From positions 1-34,701 of the forward strand of contig DATLQT010000092.1 of assembly GCA_035535055.1 (NCBI GenBank): DNA of 34,701 nucleotides. The letters run 5' to 3'. This DNA comes from UBA6019 sp035535055 (GTDB lineage Bacteria; Chloroflexota; Dormibacteria; Dormibacterales; Dormibacteraceae). The position numbers were made by a program, and so were the translations under genes. Positions 1 through 7,745 of this stretch are shown here, piece by piece (position 1 is the stretch's first letter; every line of letters begins with the position of its first letter). The notes beneath the pieces were generated by a model. It was not told where the DNA came from. It made no database searches and saw nothing but the letters and a program-made list of their open reading frames with translations.

Positions 1-200
1 AAGCTCGCCTTCAAGAGCTGCTCGGGCGGGATCGAGGGCCGGCCGAGCTTGGCGTACATCGCCTCGAAGGCTGGCTCCAGCCGCTCCAGGGCCGCATCCA
101 CGAAAGGACGGATGCGTCGGATGGGGTGCTGGCTGGGGATCAGGTCGCCGGGGTCGGCGACCGCGAACATGGTCGTCTGGCGAGCCGTGCTGCCGCGCAT
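1..200 (-). CDS. IS5-family (DUF772) transposase, N-terminal fragment cut by the window edge
   Basis: Translating from the ATG at 200-198 gives 66 residues, then the window ends. The segment contains QHPIRRIR, then AMYAKLGRPSIPPEQLLKA, which is the hallmark N-terminal DUF772 region of IS5/IS1182-like DDE transposases. This region precedes the catalytic DDE domain, which is not visible here. The start lies about 80 bases from the presumed IS end, as expected for a transposase reading inward from the terminus. Whether the element is intact cannot be judged. Confidence 0.85.
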   Translation of the reverse strand, partial: MRGSTARQTTMFAVADPGDLIPSQHPIRRIRPFVDAALERLEPAFEAMYAKLGRPSIPPEQLLKAS

Positions 201-256
201 GCTGTGAATCCTGATGAGACGTAGGCGGGACGGGTTGACGGAAGTCTAGAACCTAG

Positions 257-276
257 CGCGCGTGCGCGCACGCGCG
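257..276. repeat. Perfect 20-bp CG-rich palindrome inside the IS end
   Basis: Positions 257-266 and 267-276 are exact reverse complements with no spacer, built of alternating CG/TG/CA steps. It sits between the transposase start codon and the terminal repeat. It could form a cruciform, block read-in transcription or bind a protein; these roles are inference. Confidence 0.75.
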
Positions 277-320
277 AGGCTCAATTTTTCAGCAGTCTGC
301 GGAGTCGCCTGCGGTCACCG

Positions 321-989
321 CTACTGGCCGTGCCAGAGGGCGATCCCGGGGAAGGTCATCCACAGGTAGAGGATCCCGAAGAGAAAGATCCAGACCAGGT
401 CGACAAAGTGCCAGTAGATGGCGCCGGCCGCGACGCCGACGTGGTGGCGGGCGCTGAACTGTCCCTTCTGGAAGCGCCAGAGCAGGATGCAGAGGATGAC
501 CAGGCCGCCCAGGACGTGGATCCCGTGGAAGCCGGTCATGGTGAAGAAGACGGTGGCGAAGGGGTTCGAGTTGAAGGCCATCCCGTCGGCGCCGCTCAGC
601 CCGAGCCAGCTCGGCGCCAGCTTCTCGATGAACTCGTATGCCTGGCCGATCTCGAAGCCAATACCGAGGATGACAGTTGTAACCATCCAGACCAGGAACT
701 TCTGACGTTCACCTTTCTGAATGGCCAGATGCGCGACGTTACAGGTGTAGCCGGAACTGAGCAGAACGATGGTGTTGATGACCGGGATCGGCTCCCAAAT
801 GACTGGGTGGGTGCCCGCCGGCGGCCATGGGTTGTGAGAGCCGAAGAGGTAGAAATAGCTGCCGAAGAGCGTCCCGAAGAACATCACCTCGGAGGCGAGG
901 AAGATGTACATCCCCATCATCTGAGGACTCAGCCGCGGGTGGACGGGGACGTTGTCCGGGACAGCGCTGGGGGCGACGGCTACCGCCAT
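321..989 (-). CDS. ctaE: Cytochrome c oxidase subunit III
   Basis: A 222-residue membrane protein of the heme-copper oxidase subunit III family, which supports the catalytic core of the aa3-type terminal oxidase in the cytoplasmic membrane. Family hallmarks are visible: SEVMFF in the first membrane helix, GFHGIHVLGG near residue 154 and YWHFVDLVWIFLF near the C-terminus. About five membrane segments can be drawn, as in the short bacterial form. Its ATG (989-987) directly abuts the TAG stop of the upstream subunit-IV-like gene, so the two are co-translated. It is divergent from ctaC-ctaD, and the IS end lies about 20 bases behind its stop. Confidence 0.97.
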   Translation of the reverse strand: MAVAVAPSAVPDNVPVHPRLSPQMMGMYIFLASEVMFFGTLFGSYFYLFGSHNPWPPAGTHPVIWEPIPVINTIVLLSSGYTCNVAHLAIQKGERQKFLVWMVTTVILGIGFEIGQAYEFIEKLAPSWLGLSGADGMAFNSNPFATVFFTMTGFHGIHVLGGLVILCILLWRFQKGQFSARHHVGVAAGAIYWHFVDLVWIFLFGILYLWMTFPGIALWHGQ

Positions 990-1487
990 CTAGTCACCGC
1001 TTCCGTGTCCGGCCTCGCCACCGGCAGCGTCGTCCTTGGGGAACATCCGGACGTCCTCCCTCATCCACCCGGCGATGGCCGCGGCGAACGAGAGGACGCC
1101 GATCACCGCCAGCACGATCCGCGCGACGGCCGGGAAGGGCGCGAAGGCCAGGAAGATGAAGAGGACCCCGACGCAGACCAGGATCGGCCAGATGCTGGAC
1201 GGAAAGAGGTGGATCCCGAGCTGGTGGGCCTTCTCCTCGAAGTCGACATGGATGAGCGTGGCCTCATCGACCAGCGGCAGGTCCTCCCACTGGTGCACAT
1301 ACATCCGGGCCGGGTCGGCCAGCCGCCAGGCCCGGTAGGCGCGGGCAGCGGCCACGTTGGACGGCCAGAGGCGAAAGCCGCAGTTGCGGCAGAACCAGCC
1401 GAAGCGGGCCGTCAGCAGGCCGCAACGGGGACAATCGATGCCGACGGCGGGGTTGTCCGTGTCGACGTAATCCGCAATCTGCGCCAT
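990..1487 (-). CDS. Zinc-ribbon, two-helix membrane protein; subunit-IV-like oxidase accessory protein
   Basis: A 165-residue protein. The N-terminal part carries two CxxC pairs (CPRC at 19-22, CRNC at 33-36), a zinc-ribbon pattern. Two membrane helices follow at about 99-118 and 121-141, then a short acidic and Gly-rich tail. The size, two C-terminal helices and position in front of ctaE resemble the small subunit IV (CtaF) genes of actinobacterial-type oxidases, but the zinc ribbon is not part of classical CtaF. The start is ATG 1487; a TAGAAT hexamer ends 10 bases upstream (1503-1498 on the minus strand), suggesting a near-leaderless mRNA. The role in oxidase assembly or regulation is inferred from context. 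Confidence 0.75.
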   Translation of the reverse strand: MAQIADYVDTDNPAVGIDCPRCGLLTARFGWFCRNCGFRLWPSNVAAARAYRAWRLADPARMYVHQWEDLPLVDEATLIHVDFEEKAHQLGIHLFPSSIWPILVCVGVLFIFLAFAPFPAVARIVLAVIGVLSFAAAIAGWMREDVRMFPKDDAAGGEAGHGSGD

Positions 1488-1580
1488 CGTTTCGCCGATT
1501 CTAACAAGACCGCCTCCGGCTACCACGGGGCCGGCCTGCGGGGACATCGGCCGGGGGTGCCCCTCTATAATCGACCCCGG
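1488..1580. promoter_or_regulatory. Divergent promoter region between the ctaE operon and ctaC
   Basis: The 93-base gap separates two divergent oxidase transcription units. On the plus strand TATAAT (1566-1571) lies 9 bases before the ctaC ATG. On the minus strand TAGAAT (1503-1498) lies 10 bases before the ATG at 1487. Both spacings place the expected start site at or within a few bases of the start codon. No convincing -35 box is visible on either side. Confidence 0.6.
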
Positions 1581-2492
1581 ATGATCGGTCGTTTCTCTCG
1601 ACGCCTGCAGCTCGCGGTGGCGTCGGTCATCTCGATGACCGCCCTGCTGATGACCTCGGCGCCGGCCCTCGCGAACGGGCTGAGCCTCATCTTCCCCGAC
1701 CCGGTCTCGCCCAACGGCCAGAGGATCTACAACCTCTACCTGCTGATCACCGTCCCGGCGGTGATCGTCTTCGTCGGGGTCGAGCTGGGCCTCCTCTGGA
1801 TCATCTTCCGCTACCGGCGGAAGAGTCCCGATCAGTGGGGCGCGAGCTGGCACGGCAACATGGCCGTCGAGATCACCTGGACGGTGATCCCGACCATCGT
1901 GGTCGCAATCATCGCCTTCCTCAGCTACCAGGAGCTGGTCGCCGACTTCACGCCCGAGGCGGCCAACGCCGGCAGCCAGATGAACGTTGCCGTGAGGGGC
2001 TACCAGTTCTACTGGACCTACACCTACGACCAGGGCTTCACGGTCGGCAGCAAGCCGGGCGAGATGATGGTGGTCCCGGTCGGAACGATGGTCCACATGA
2101 CCTTCGACTCGAACAACGTCATCCACTCCTGGTGGGTGCCGGCCCTCACCGGCAAGACCGACGCCGTCCCTGGCTACACCAACCAGAGCTGGATCAAGGT
2201 CGACCCCAAGGTCCTCACCAGCTGCAGCGGCAACGATCGCCACGTCGACCAGGCGACCGGCGGCTGCGTGCTGCACGGCGAGTGCGCCGAGCTCTGCGGA
2301 GCCGGCCACGCCACCATGCAGATAAGCGTGCTGGCGGTCTCCCAGCAGCAGTACGACAGCTGGGTGGCGGCGCAGCAGGCGAAGGCAAGCGCGACCCCGA
2401 CCCCGTCGCCCTCATCCAGCCCTTCCCCGAGCCCGAGCCCGAGCGCCTCGCCCGCGGCCGGTGCTTCCCCATCCCCGAGCCCTTCGGCATAG
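1581..2492 (+). CDS. ctaC: Cytochrome c oxidase subunit II
   Basis: A 303-residue subunit II that receives electrons from cytochrome c through its CuA centre outside the membrane. A signal peptide (about residues 1-30, hydrophobic core then APALANG) is followed by two membrane hairpin helices and the cupredoxin domain. CuA ligands are visible as HSWWVP and CAELCGAGHATM. No fused cytochrome c domain follows. Instead the last ~34 residues are a low-complexity Pro/Ser/Thr/Ala tail of repeated SP units. The start at 1581 is chosen because it gives a complete signal peptide and sits 9 bases after TATAAT. ctaD follows 12 bases after its stop. Confidence 0.97.
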   Translation: MIGRFSRRLQLAVASVISMTALLMTSAPALANGLSLIFPDPVSPNGQRIYNLYLLITVPAVIVFVGVELGLLWIIFRYRRKSPDQWGASWHGNMAVEITWTVIPTIVVAIIAFLSYQELVADFTPEAANAGSQMNVAVRGYQFYWTYTYDQGFTVGSKPGEMMVVPVGTMVHMTFDSNNVIHSWWVPALTGKTDAVPGYTNQSWIKVDPKVLTSCSGNDRHVDQATGGCVLHGECAELCGAGHATMQISVLAVSQQQYDSWVAAQQAKASATPTPSPSSSPSPSPSPSASPAAGASPSPSPSA

Positions 2493-2504
2493 TTAGGAGC
2501 TGAG

Positions 2505-4160
2505 ATGGCAACCGTAGCCCAGCCGCAGGTAATCCCCGAGTCCTACGACCGGGGCATGTTCAGCCCGATCACCACCTGGCTGACGACGACCGACCACAAG
2601 CTGATTGGGATCATGTACATGTTCATCAGCTTCCTGAGCTTCCTCCTGGCCGGGATCTTCGCGCTGATCATCCGGGTCCAGCTGGCCCAGCCGAACATGA
2701 ACGTCGTCGACGCGGAGACCTACAACCAGCTGGTCTCGGCGCACGGCACGACGATGATCTTCTTTTTCGTCACCCTCTTTTTGACCGGGATGGCGAACTA
2801 CATCGTCCCGATCATGGTGGGCGCGCGCGACATGGCCTTCCCGCGGGTCAACGCGCTCGGCTTCTGGCTGGTGCCGGTCTCACTCGGCCTTTACTACATG
2901 GGCTTTTTCACCGGCGGCGCGCTCAACGCGGGCTGGACCGGCTACCCGCCGCTCACCTCAAAGCAGTTCAACCCCGGCATGGGCGTCGACTTCTGGACCC
3001 TGTCGATCATCGTCTGGGCGATCAGCGGGATCATGGCCTCGGTCAACTTCTTGACCACCATCCTCGCGCTCCGCGCCCCGGGCATGAGCCTGCTCCGGTT
3101 GCCGCTCTTCGTCTGGGCGCAGATTTCGACCTCGCTGCTGCTGCTGATCGTCGGCGCGCCGCTCGCGGGGGCCATGATCCTGACCGAGATCGACCGCCAG
3201 TTCGGCACCAATTTCTTCACCGACGCCGGCCGGCCGGTGCTCTACCAGCATCTCTTCTGGTTCTTCGGGCACCCGGAGGTCTACATCATGATCCTGCCCG
3301 GGTTCGGGATGATCTCGGAGATCATCCCGGTCTTCTCCCGCAAGCGGATCTTCGGCTACGAGACCATGGTCCTGGCGATCTTCGGGATCGTCTTCCTGTC
3401 GATGGGCGTTTGGGCCCACCACATGTTCACGGTCGGTCTCAACGTCTACGTCGAGACCGCCTTCATGGCCATGACGGCGCTGATCGCGGTGCCGACGGGG
3501 ATCAAGTTCTTCAACTGGATGGCGACCGCCTGGGGCGGCGCGATCGAGTTCACGACCCCGATGAAGTTCGCCTTCGGCTTCCTGGCGACCTTCCTGATCG
3601 GCGGCATCACCGGCGTCTACCTGTCGGCGGTCCCGGTCGACACCCAGCTCCACCAGAGCTACTACGTGGTCGCCCACCTGCACTACGTGCTCTTCGGCGG
3701 CAGCGTCTTCACCATCTTCGCCGGCATCTACTACTGGTTCCCGAAGGTCTTCGGCCGGATGCTCAACGACCGGCTCGGCAACTGGAACTTCTGGACCATG
3801 TTCGTCGGCTTCAACGGCACCTTCCTGGTCATGCACACTCTCGGCCTGGACGGGATGCCGCGCCGGATCGCCACCTACGCGCGGCAGGACTGGGCGGGCA
3901 CCAACCTCTTCATCACCTGGATGTCCTTCCTGCTCGCCTTCTCGGTGCTGCTCTTCATCATCAACGTGCTCTACAGCCGCAAGCACGGGGTCATCGCCGG
4001 CGACGACCCCTGGGACGGCAACACGTTGGAGTGGATGACCACCTCGCCGCCGCCGCCCTACAACTTCGAGCGGGTGCCCGAGGTCCGGAGCACGATGCCG
4101 TTCCGCGACGCCAAGCTGGTGGCCGCCGGGGCGCCGCCGACCTACGCCGCGCCGCACTAG
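2505..4160 (+). CDS. ctaD: Cytochrome c oxidase subunit I
   Basis: A 551-residue catalytic subunit I of an aa3-type oxidase, which reduces O2 to water at the heme a3-CuB site and pumps protons. Visible marks are HGTTMIFFF, WFFGHPEVYIMILPGFG (CuB His with the Tyr crosslink partner), HHMFTVG (CuB His pair) and HLHYVLFGG (heme ligands). Twelve membrane helices are expected and plausible. There is no C-terminal fusion to subunit III; that subunit is separate and divergent. An AGGAG Shine-Dalgarno lies just before the ATG. It converges with the MFS gene, whose stop is only 12 bases away, with no visible hairpin terminator. Confidence 0.98.
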   Translation: MATVAQPQVIPESYDRGMFSPITTWLTTTDHKLIGIMYMFISFLSFLLAGIFALIIRVQLAQPNMNVVDAETYNQLVSAHGTTMIFFFVTLFLTGMANYIVPIMVGARDMAFPRVNALGFWLVPVSLGLYYMGFFTGGALNAGWTGYPPLTSKQFNPGMGVDFWTLSIIVWAISGIMASVNFLTTILALRAPGMSLLRLPLFVWAQISTSLLLLIVGAPLAGAMILTEIDRQFGTNFFTDAGRPVLYQHLFWFFGHPEVYIMILPGFGMISEIIPVFSRKRIFGYETMVLAIFGIVFLSMGVWAHHMFTVGLNVYVETAFMAMTALIAVPTGIKFFNWMATAWGGAIEFTTPMKFAFGFLATFLIGGITGVYLSAVPVDTQLHQSYYVVAHLHYVLFGGSVFTIFAGIYYWFPKVFGRMLNDRLGNWNFWTMFVGFNGTFLVMHTLGLDGMPRRIATYARQDWAGTNLFITWMSFLLAFSVLLFIINVLYSRKHGVIAGDDPWDGNTLEWMTTSPPPPYNFERVPEVRSTMPFRDAKLVAAGAPPTYAAPH

Positions 4161-4172
4161 TTAAGTTAGCGG

Positions 4173-5384
4173 CTACCCCGACCGCGCCTCCACCGCGTCG
4201 GCGTGATCCTGGCGGACCAGGAACCACCAGAGCAGCGGGATATAGACCAGGTAGCAGACGATCGTGAAGCTGAAGGCCAGCTCGAAGCCGCCGCGCACCT
4301 GCAGCACGCCGCTGATGGCCGGCCCGGCGAACCAGCCGATGTTCCAGCTGAAGGCGAACATGCCCGCCAGCGCCCCCCGACGATGCGGCTCGACGGTGCC
4401 CTGGGCGTAGGACTGGTAGACCGGCTCGCCCATGTTCATCAACGCCTGCCGGACGAGGAAGGCGACCGCCACCGCGCTCAGCCAGGGCGCAAAGGTGATG
4501 ACGCCGAGGAAGGGGATCGAGAGCGCGACGCTTCCGATCAGGAACTGGAGCGAGCCGAAGCGGCGCGCGATCGCCGGGGCCGCCAGGGCGGCGGCGGCGG
4601 TGACAACGTAGGAGGCGGCCAGGATCGCTCCGATGGGGGCCGGGCCGAGCCCGAACTTGGCGGCGAAGAAGAGGTTGAAAAAGCGGACCATCGCGCCGGC
4701 GCCGAAGGCGAGCGCGAGGTTGGGGATGCCGAACCTCAGCAGGTCGCGGCTCAGCAGCCCACCGCGGGCGCCGGGCAGCCGGACCTGGCGCCGCGGCCGG
4801 GGAAGCAGTAGCGCCGGAATGGCGGCCAGCGCGCACGCCCCCGCCCCGACCAAAAGCGCCGCCCGCAACCCCGGCGCGCCGCCGATCAGGGCCGCCAGGT
4901 AACCGCCGGCCACCGAGCCGCAGAAGCCGCCGACCCAGCCGAGCAGGAAGTTGGAGGAGAAGACTGTCAGCCGGTCTACGTCATTCGTGTAGTCAGCGAG
5001 GGCGGCGGCCGCGACGGCGAAGATGCAGGTGGTCCCGGCGCCCATCACGAAGGCGGCGGCCAGGAGCTGGACGATGCCTGCAGCGAAGGCGATGGCGGTC
5101 GCCCCGACCGCCGCGACCAGCGTGCCGGCGACCAGGAACGGACGGCGCCCGTAGCGGTCGGAGGCGGTGGCCACCGGGAGCCCAAAGAAGATGGCGGCCA
5201 CCGCCGGCATGGAGTTGACGTAACCGATCACGTCGTTGTGGAAGCCGGCGCCGTGCAAATACAGATTCATGACCGTCGAGCTGACGCCCCAGAGCCCGAA
5301 TGAGAAGAGCACCTGGATCGCCAGCGCCCGCCGGACTGGCGGGCTGAAGTGCCAGACGGCCAGCGGCGCGGGGAGCGAGATCAG
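4173..5384 (-). CDS. MFS transporter, probable CTG start overlapping the ctaG stop
   Basis: A major facilitator superfamily protein with about twelve membrane helices and the loop motif DRYGRRPF between helices 2 and 3. The substrate is unknown. The nearest canonical start is GTG 5312 (379 residues), but that removes the cytoplasmic lead-in of helix 1. The frame stays open upstream, and a CTG at 5384-5382 overlaps the ctaG stop as CTGA. This mirrors the ATGA/GTGA/TTGA couplings elsewhere in the window and gives a 403-residue protein whose N-terminus contains SPPVRRALAIQ, normal for this family. The CTG start is inference. Its link to oxidase biogenesis, for example copper or heme export, is suggested only by position. 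Confidence 0.85.
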   Translation of the reverse strand: MISLPAPLAVWHFSPPVRRALAIQVLFSFGLWGVSSTVMNLYLHGAGFHNDVIGYVNSMPAVAAIFFGLPVATASDRYGRRPFLVAGTLVAAVGATAIAFAAGIVQLLAAAFVMGAGTTCIFAVAAAALADYTNDVDRLTVFSSNFLLGWVGGFCGSVAGGYLAALIGGAPGLRAALLVGAGACALAAIPALLLPRPRRQVRLPGARGGLLSRDLLRFGIPNLALAFGAGAMVRFFNLFFAAKFGLGPAPIGAILAASYVVTAAAALAAPAIARRFGSLQFLIGSVALSIPFLGVITFAPWLSAVAVAFLVRQALMNMGEPVYQSYAQGTVEPHRRGALAGMFAFSWNIGWFAGPAISGVLQVRGGFELAFSFTIVCYLVYIPLLWWFLVRQDHADAVEARSG

Positions 5385-6160
5385 GGCGAGGTCCGGAGCG
5401 GTGCTTGCGAAGCGGCCTCCTCGGCCCTGGTGCGGATGAACCAGCGCAGACCGATGTCGACGCTCGCGACCAGCAGGCTCAGCTTGCCAATCACCATCAG
5501 CACGACCCCCGCAAGGACCTGGTCGGTCAGCGGGTCGATCCCCTGGACGAGGCGCGGCGCGGTCACGTAGAAGGGATAGAGTGGGGCCCTCCCGAAGAGC
5601 AGGATCACCGACACCGTGTCAGCGGGAACGGTGCCGAAGAGCAGGTAGAGCACCTTGCCGGCCTCCCCCAGCCGCCAGCTGGCGGCGGCCGAGGTGGCGC
5701 CCACGACCGGCCACCAAAAGAGGGTCCCGGCCACCATGAAGGTCAGGTGCTCGAACACGTGGACGCCCTCGGAGCGAACCGCCATCTCGTAGAGCGCGGG
5801 CAGGTGCCAGGCGCCCATGACGATCGCGAAGGCGACCTGGGCGGGGATGGGCTCGGTTACCGCCCGCAGGCCCGGGACCCGGACCAGCGCGGCCACCATC
5901 GAGGGTGAGAGCGCCAACAGGAAGAAGGGCGGAGCGACCAGCCCGATGAGGACGTGCTGGAGCATGTGGACGCTCTGCAAGTACTGATCGCTGATGGTGT
6001 CGACCGGGGTCTCCAGCGCCAGCCAGATGGTGAGTAGGCCGAGAAGGAAGTAGAGGGCATGCTTGCGGCCCGCGTCAGCGCGCCCGCGGGCGAGAGCACC
6101 GTAGCCAAGGCCCAAGAGCAGCAGGCCGGCGTAGACGGTGGGGTCGAAGGGCCAGCTCAA
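5381..6160 (-). CDS. ctaG: CtaG-family (Caa3_CtaG) cytochrome c oxidase assembly protein
   Basis: A 259-residue polytopic membrane protein of the caa3-type CtaG family, required in Bacillus for a functional caa3 oxidase and thought to help deliver copper. Hallmarks visible are HMLQHVLIGLVAPPF (about residue 65), GAWHLPALYE, HVFEHLTFMVAGTLFWWPVVG and the late segment DQVLAGVVLMVIG. About seven helices can be drawn. The start ATG 6160 follows the small membrane protein gene by 20 bases. The stop at 5383-5381 overlaps the putative CTG start of the MFS gene. Its position next to ctaCDE supports the assignment. Confidence 0.93.
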   Translation of the reverse strand: MSWPFDPTVYAGLLLLGLGYGALARGRADAGRKHALYFLLGLLTIWLALETPVDTISDQYLQSVHMLQHVLIGLVAPPFFLLALSPSMVAALVRVPGLRAVTEPIPAQVAFAIVMGAWHLPALYEMAVRSEGVHVFEHLTFMVAGTLFWWPVVGATSAAASWRLGEAGKVLYLLFGTVPADTVSVILLFGRAPLYPFYVTAPRLVQGIDPLTDQVLAGVVLMVIGKLSLLVASVDIGLRWFIRTRAEEAASQAPLRTSP

Positions 6161-6180
6161 GCGGCGTCGCCGCCCGAAGG

Positions 6181-6456
6181 CTACTGGTCCGCGGGCGGGC
6201 GGGTTCGGCGCCGGCGGGCCGGGCTCGGCGAGGCGGCGACGTCGGTTGCGACCGCCTCGTTGTGATCTTCAGGGTCGGCCGGGTGGCCGCCCTCAGCGGA
6301 CTCGGTGGCGAGCACGCGCTCACCGGCCCGGTTCTGGGTATCGCAGTAGAGCACGTAGGCGCCGAGCCCCACCACCATCAGGAAGGCGACCGCCATTGCC
6401 ACGGCCATGACGCCGACGGCAACCGTCCCTTCGTTGACAAGGAGGACCTGGTGCAT
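6181..6456 (-). CDS. Small single-helix membrane protein upstream of ctaG
   Basis: A 91-residue protein with one long hydrophobic segment (about residues 9-36, rich in Val, Ala, Met and Gly) and a charged, Pro/Ala/Arg-rich cytoplasmic-type tail. No family is recognised. The start ATG 6456 is preferred because AGGGG lies 8 bases upstream; an earlier in-frame ATG at 6483 would add nine residues. It is first in a three-gene run with ctaG (20-base gap) and the MFS gene, so a role in oxidase assembly is possible but unproven. It is divergent from the MarP-like gene. Confidence 0.6.
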   Translation of the reverse strand: MHQVLLVNEGTVAVGVMAVAMAVAFLMVVGLGAYVLYCDTQNRAGERVLATESAEGGHPADPEDHNEAVATDVAASPSPARRRRTRPPADQ

Positions 6457-6526
6457 ACCCGGCACCCCTGAATTATCGGGCATCCGCGCCCGCGGCCGGA
6501 GCGACTGCGAGCCGAGTTCACATAAG

Positions 6527-7738
6527 CTGAAAAACATCAACCTGATCGACTTCGCGATCCTGATCGCGATCATCCTGGCCGCCGGAAACGGCCATCAGCG
6601 AGGATTCTGGCTCTCGCTCTTCCAGTACCTCGGCCTCCTCGCCGGCGTCGTCGCCGGCGCGGCGGTCGCGCACTGGATCGCCGACCTGCTCGGCATCCGC
6701 AGCGCGGAGACAAGACCGCTGACGGCGGTGGTCGTGCTCCTCGTCTGCGGCAGCCTCGGCTCGAGCCTTGGCTACTGGCTCGGCGAGCCGGTCCGGATCC
6801 GAATCCTCATGGCGGCCCGCCGGAGTGAGGTCGACAACATCGTCGGAGCGCTCTTCTCGATCCTGGCGGTGCTGGTGGTGAGCTGGTTTTTGGGCCTCAG
6901 CTTCTCCCGCGGACCGAGCCCGCTCATCGCGAGGCTGATCCAGCAGTCGTCGATCCTCCGCTACCTTGACCGCCTCGCGCCCCGGCCGCCTGCCTTCCTC
7001 GCGGGCGTGCAGCAGGTCCTCTCGGGAGTCAGCTTCCCGGCCACCTTCTCGGGCCTCGAGCCGTTATTGGGATCTCCTCCCCCACTCCCTTCCCAGGTCG
7101 ATACCCAGGGCGTCCAGCGAGCGCGATCGGAAACCGTGGAGGTCCAGAGCACAGGCGTCGCCTGCAGCGGTATCATCACCGGCTCGGGGTTCCCCTTCGC
7201 GACCGACGACATCCTCACCAACGCGCACGTGGTGGCCGGGACCAGGGACACGGTGGTGATTCTTCCCGACGGGCGCCGCCGGGCCGCGACGGTCGTCTTC
7301 TTCGACCCCGAGGTGGACATCGCCGTCCTCCACGTTCCCGGTCTCGGTCTGGCCCCGCTGGGGACGGCGGGCGGCGACCGCGGGACCCAGGGGGCCGCCA
7401 TCGGATATCCCGGCGGGCAGAGCCTGACCGTGTCGGCCGCGGTGATCGACGAGCTGATCAACGCCCAGGGCCGCGACATCTACGACCAGAGCCTGGTCAC
7501 CCGGCAGATCTTCGTGATCGACTCGACCACCGCCAGCGGGGCGCCGGGCGTCCAGCCGGGCAATTCCGGGGGCCCTCTGGTGGACCTGAATGGCAAAGTC
7601 CTCGGCGTGGTCTTCGCCGCCTCCACCAGCGACGCTAACCGCGCCTACGCCCTGACCGACGAGCAGGTCGCCGCCGATGAACAGGCCGGGATCGGAAGGA
7701 CGGCGGGGGTCGATACCGGCAACCGGTGCGCCGTCTAG
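6527..7738 (+). CDS. MarP-like membrane serine protease (CvpA domain plus trypsin-like domain)
   Basis: About 400 residues. Four hydrophobic helices of CvpA/colicin-V-production type fill the first ~170 residues, followed by a secreted trypsin-like domain with His in TNAHVVAG, Asp in DPEVDIAVLHV and Ser in QPGNSGGPL. There is no PDZ domain. Length and domain order match Mycobacterium MarP, a periplasmic protease needed for acid and oxidative stress resistance. The true start is unclear: no ATG, GTG or TTG lies near the expected N-terminus. The choices are CTG 6527 or ATC 6536, the latter 7 bases after a TAAGCT hexamer (6523-6528). The in-frame ATG at 6407 would run antisense through the neighbouring small membrane gene and is unlikely. 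Confidence 0.88.
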   Translation: MKNINLIDFAILIAIILAAGNGHQRGFWLSLFQYLGLLAGVVAGAAVAHWIADLLGIRSAETRPLTAVVVLLVCGSLGSSLGYWLGEPVRIRILMAARRSEVDNIVGALFSILAVLVVSWFLGLSFSRGPSPLIARLIQQSSILRYLDRLAPRPPAFLAGVQQVLSGVSFPATFSGLEPLLGSPPPLPSQVDTQGVQRARSETVEVQSTGVACSGIITGSGFPFATDDILTNAHVVAGTRDTVVILPDGRRRAATVVFFDPEVDIAVLHVPGLGLAPLGTAGGDRGTQGAAIGYPGGQSLTVSAAVIDELINAQGRDIYDQSLVTRQIFVIDSTTASGAPGVQPGNSGGPLVDLNGKVLGVVFAASTSDANRAYALTDEQVAADEQAGIGRTAGVDTGNRCAV

Positions 7739-7745
7739 CTTTTCC

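Larger units (their letters stand above)
1..300 (-). mobile_element. End of an IS5-like insertion sequence (partial)
   Basis: The window opens inside an insertion sequence. Positions 1-200 encode the N-terminus of a transposase reading leftward. Positions 281-300 hold a sequence ending in TTTTTCAGCAGTCTGC, which looks like the terminal inverted repeat found at the ends of DUF772-type IS elements. Between them lies a perfect 20-bp palindrome (257-276). The element ends about 20 bases downstream of the ctaE stop codon, so it inserted just behind the oxidase locus. The exact boundary and target duplication cannot be set because the other end is outside the window. Confidence 0.7.

Noticed and set aside
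330..1580. Long plus-strand open frame in front of ctaC
   Set aside because: It is antisense to ctaE and the subunit-IV-like gene, has an Asp/Glu/Arg-rich composition typical of GC-rich shadow frames, and the real ctaC begins at 1581 with a signal peptide.
6407..6526. ATG 6407 as start of the MarP-like gene
   Set aside because: It would add ~40 residues with no membrane or domain character and overlap most of the divergent small membrane gene.
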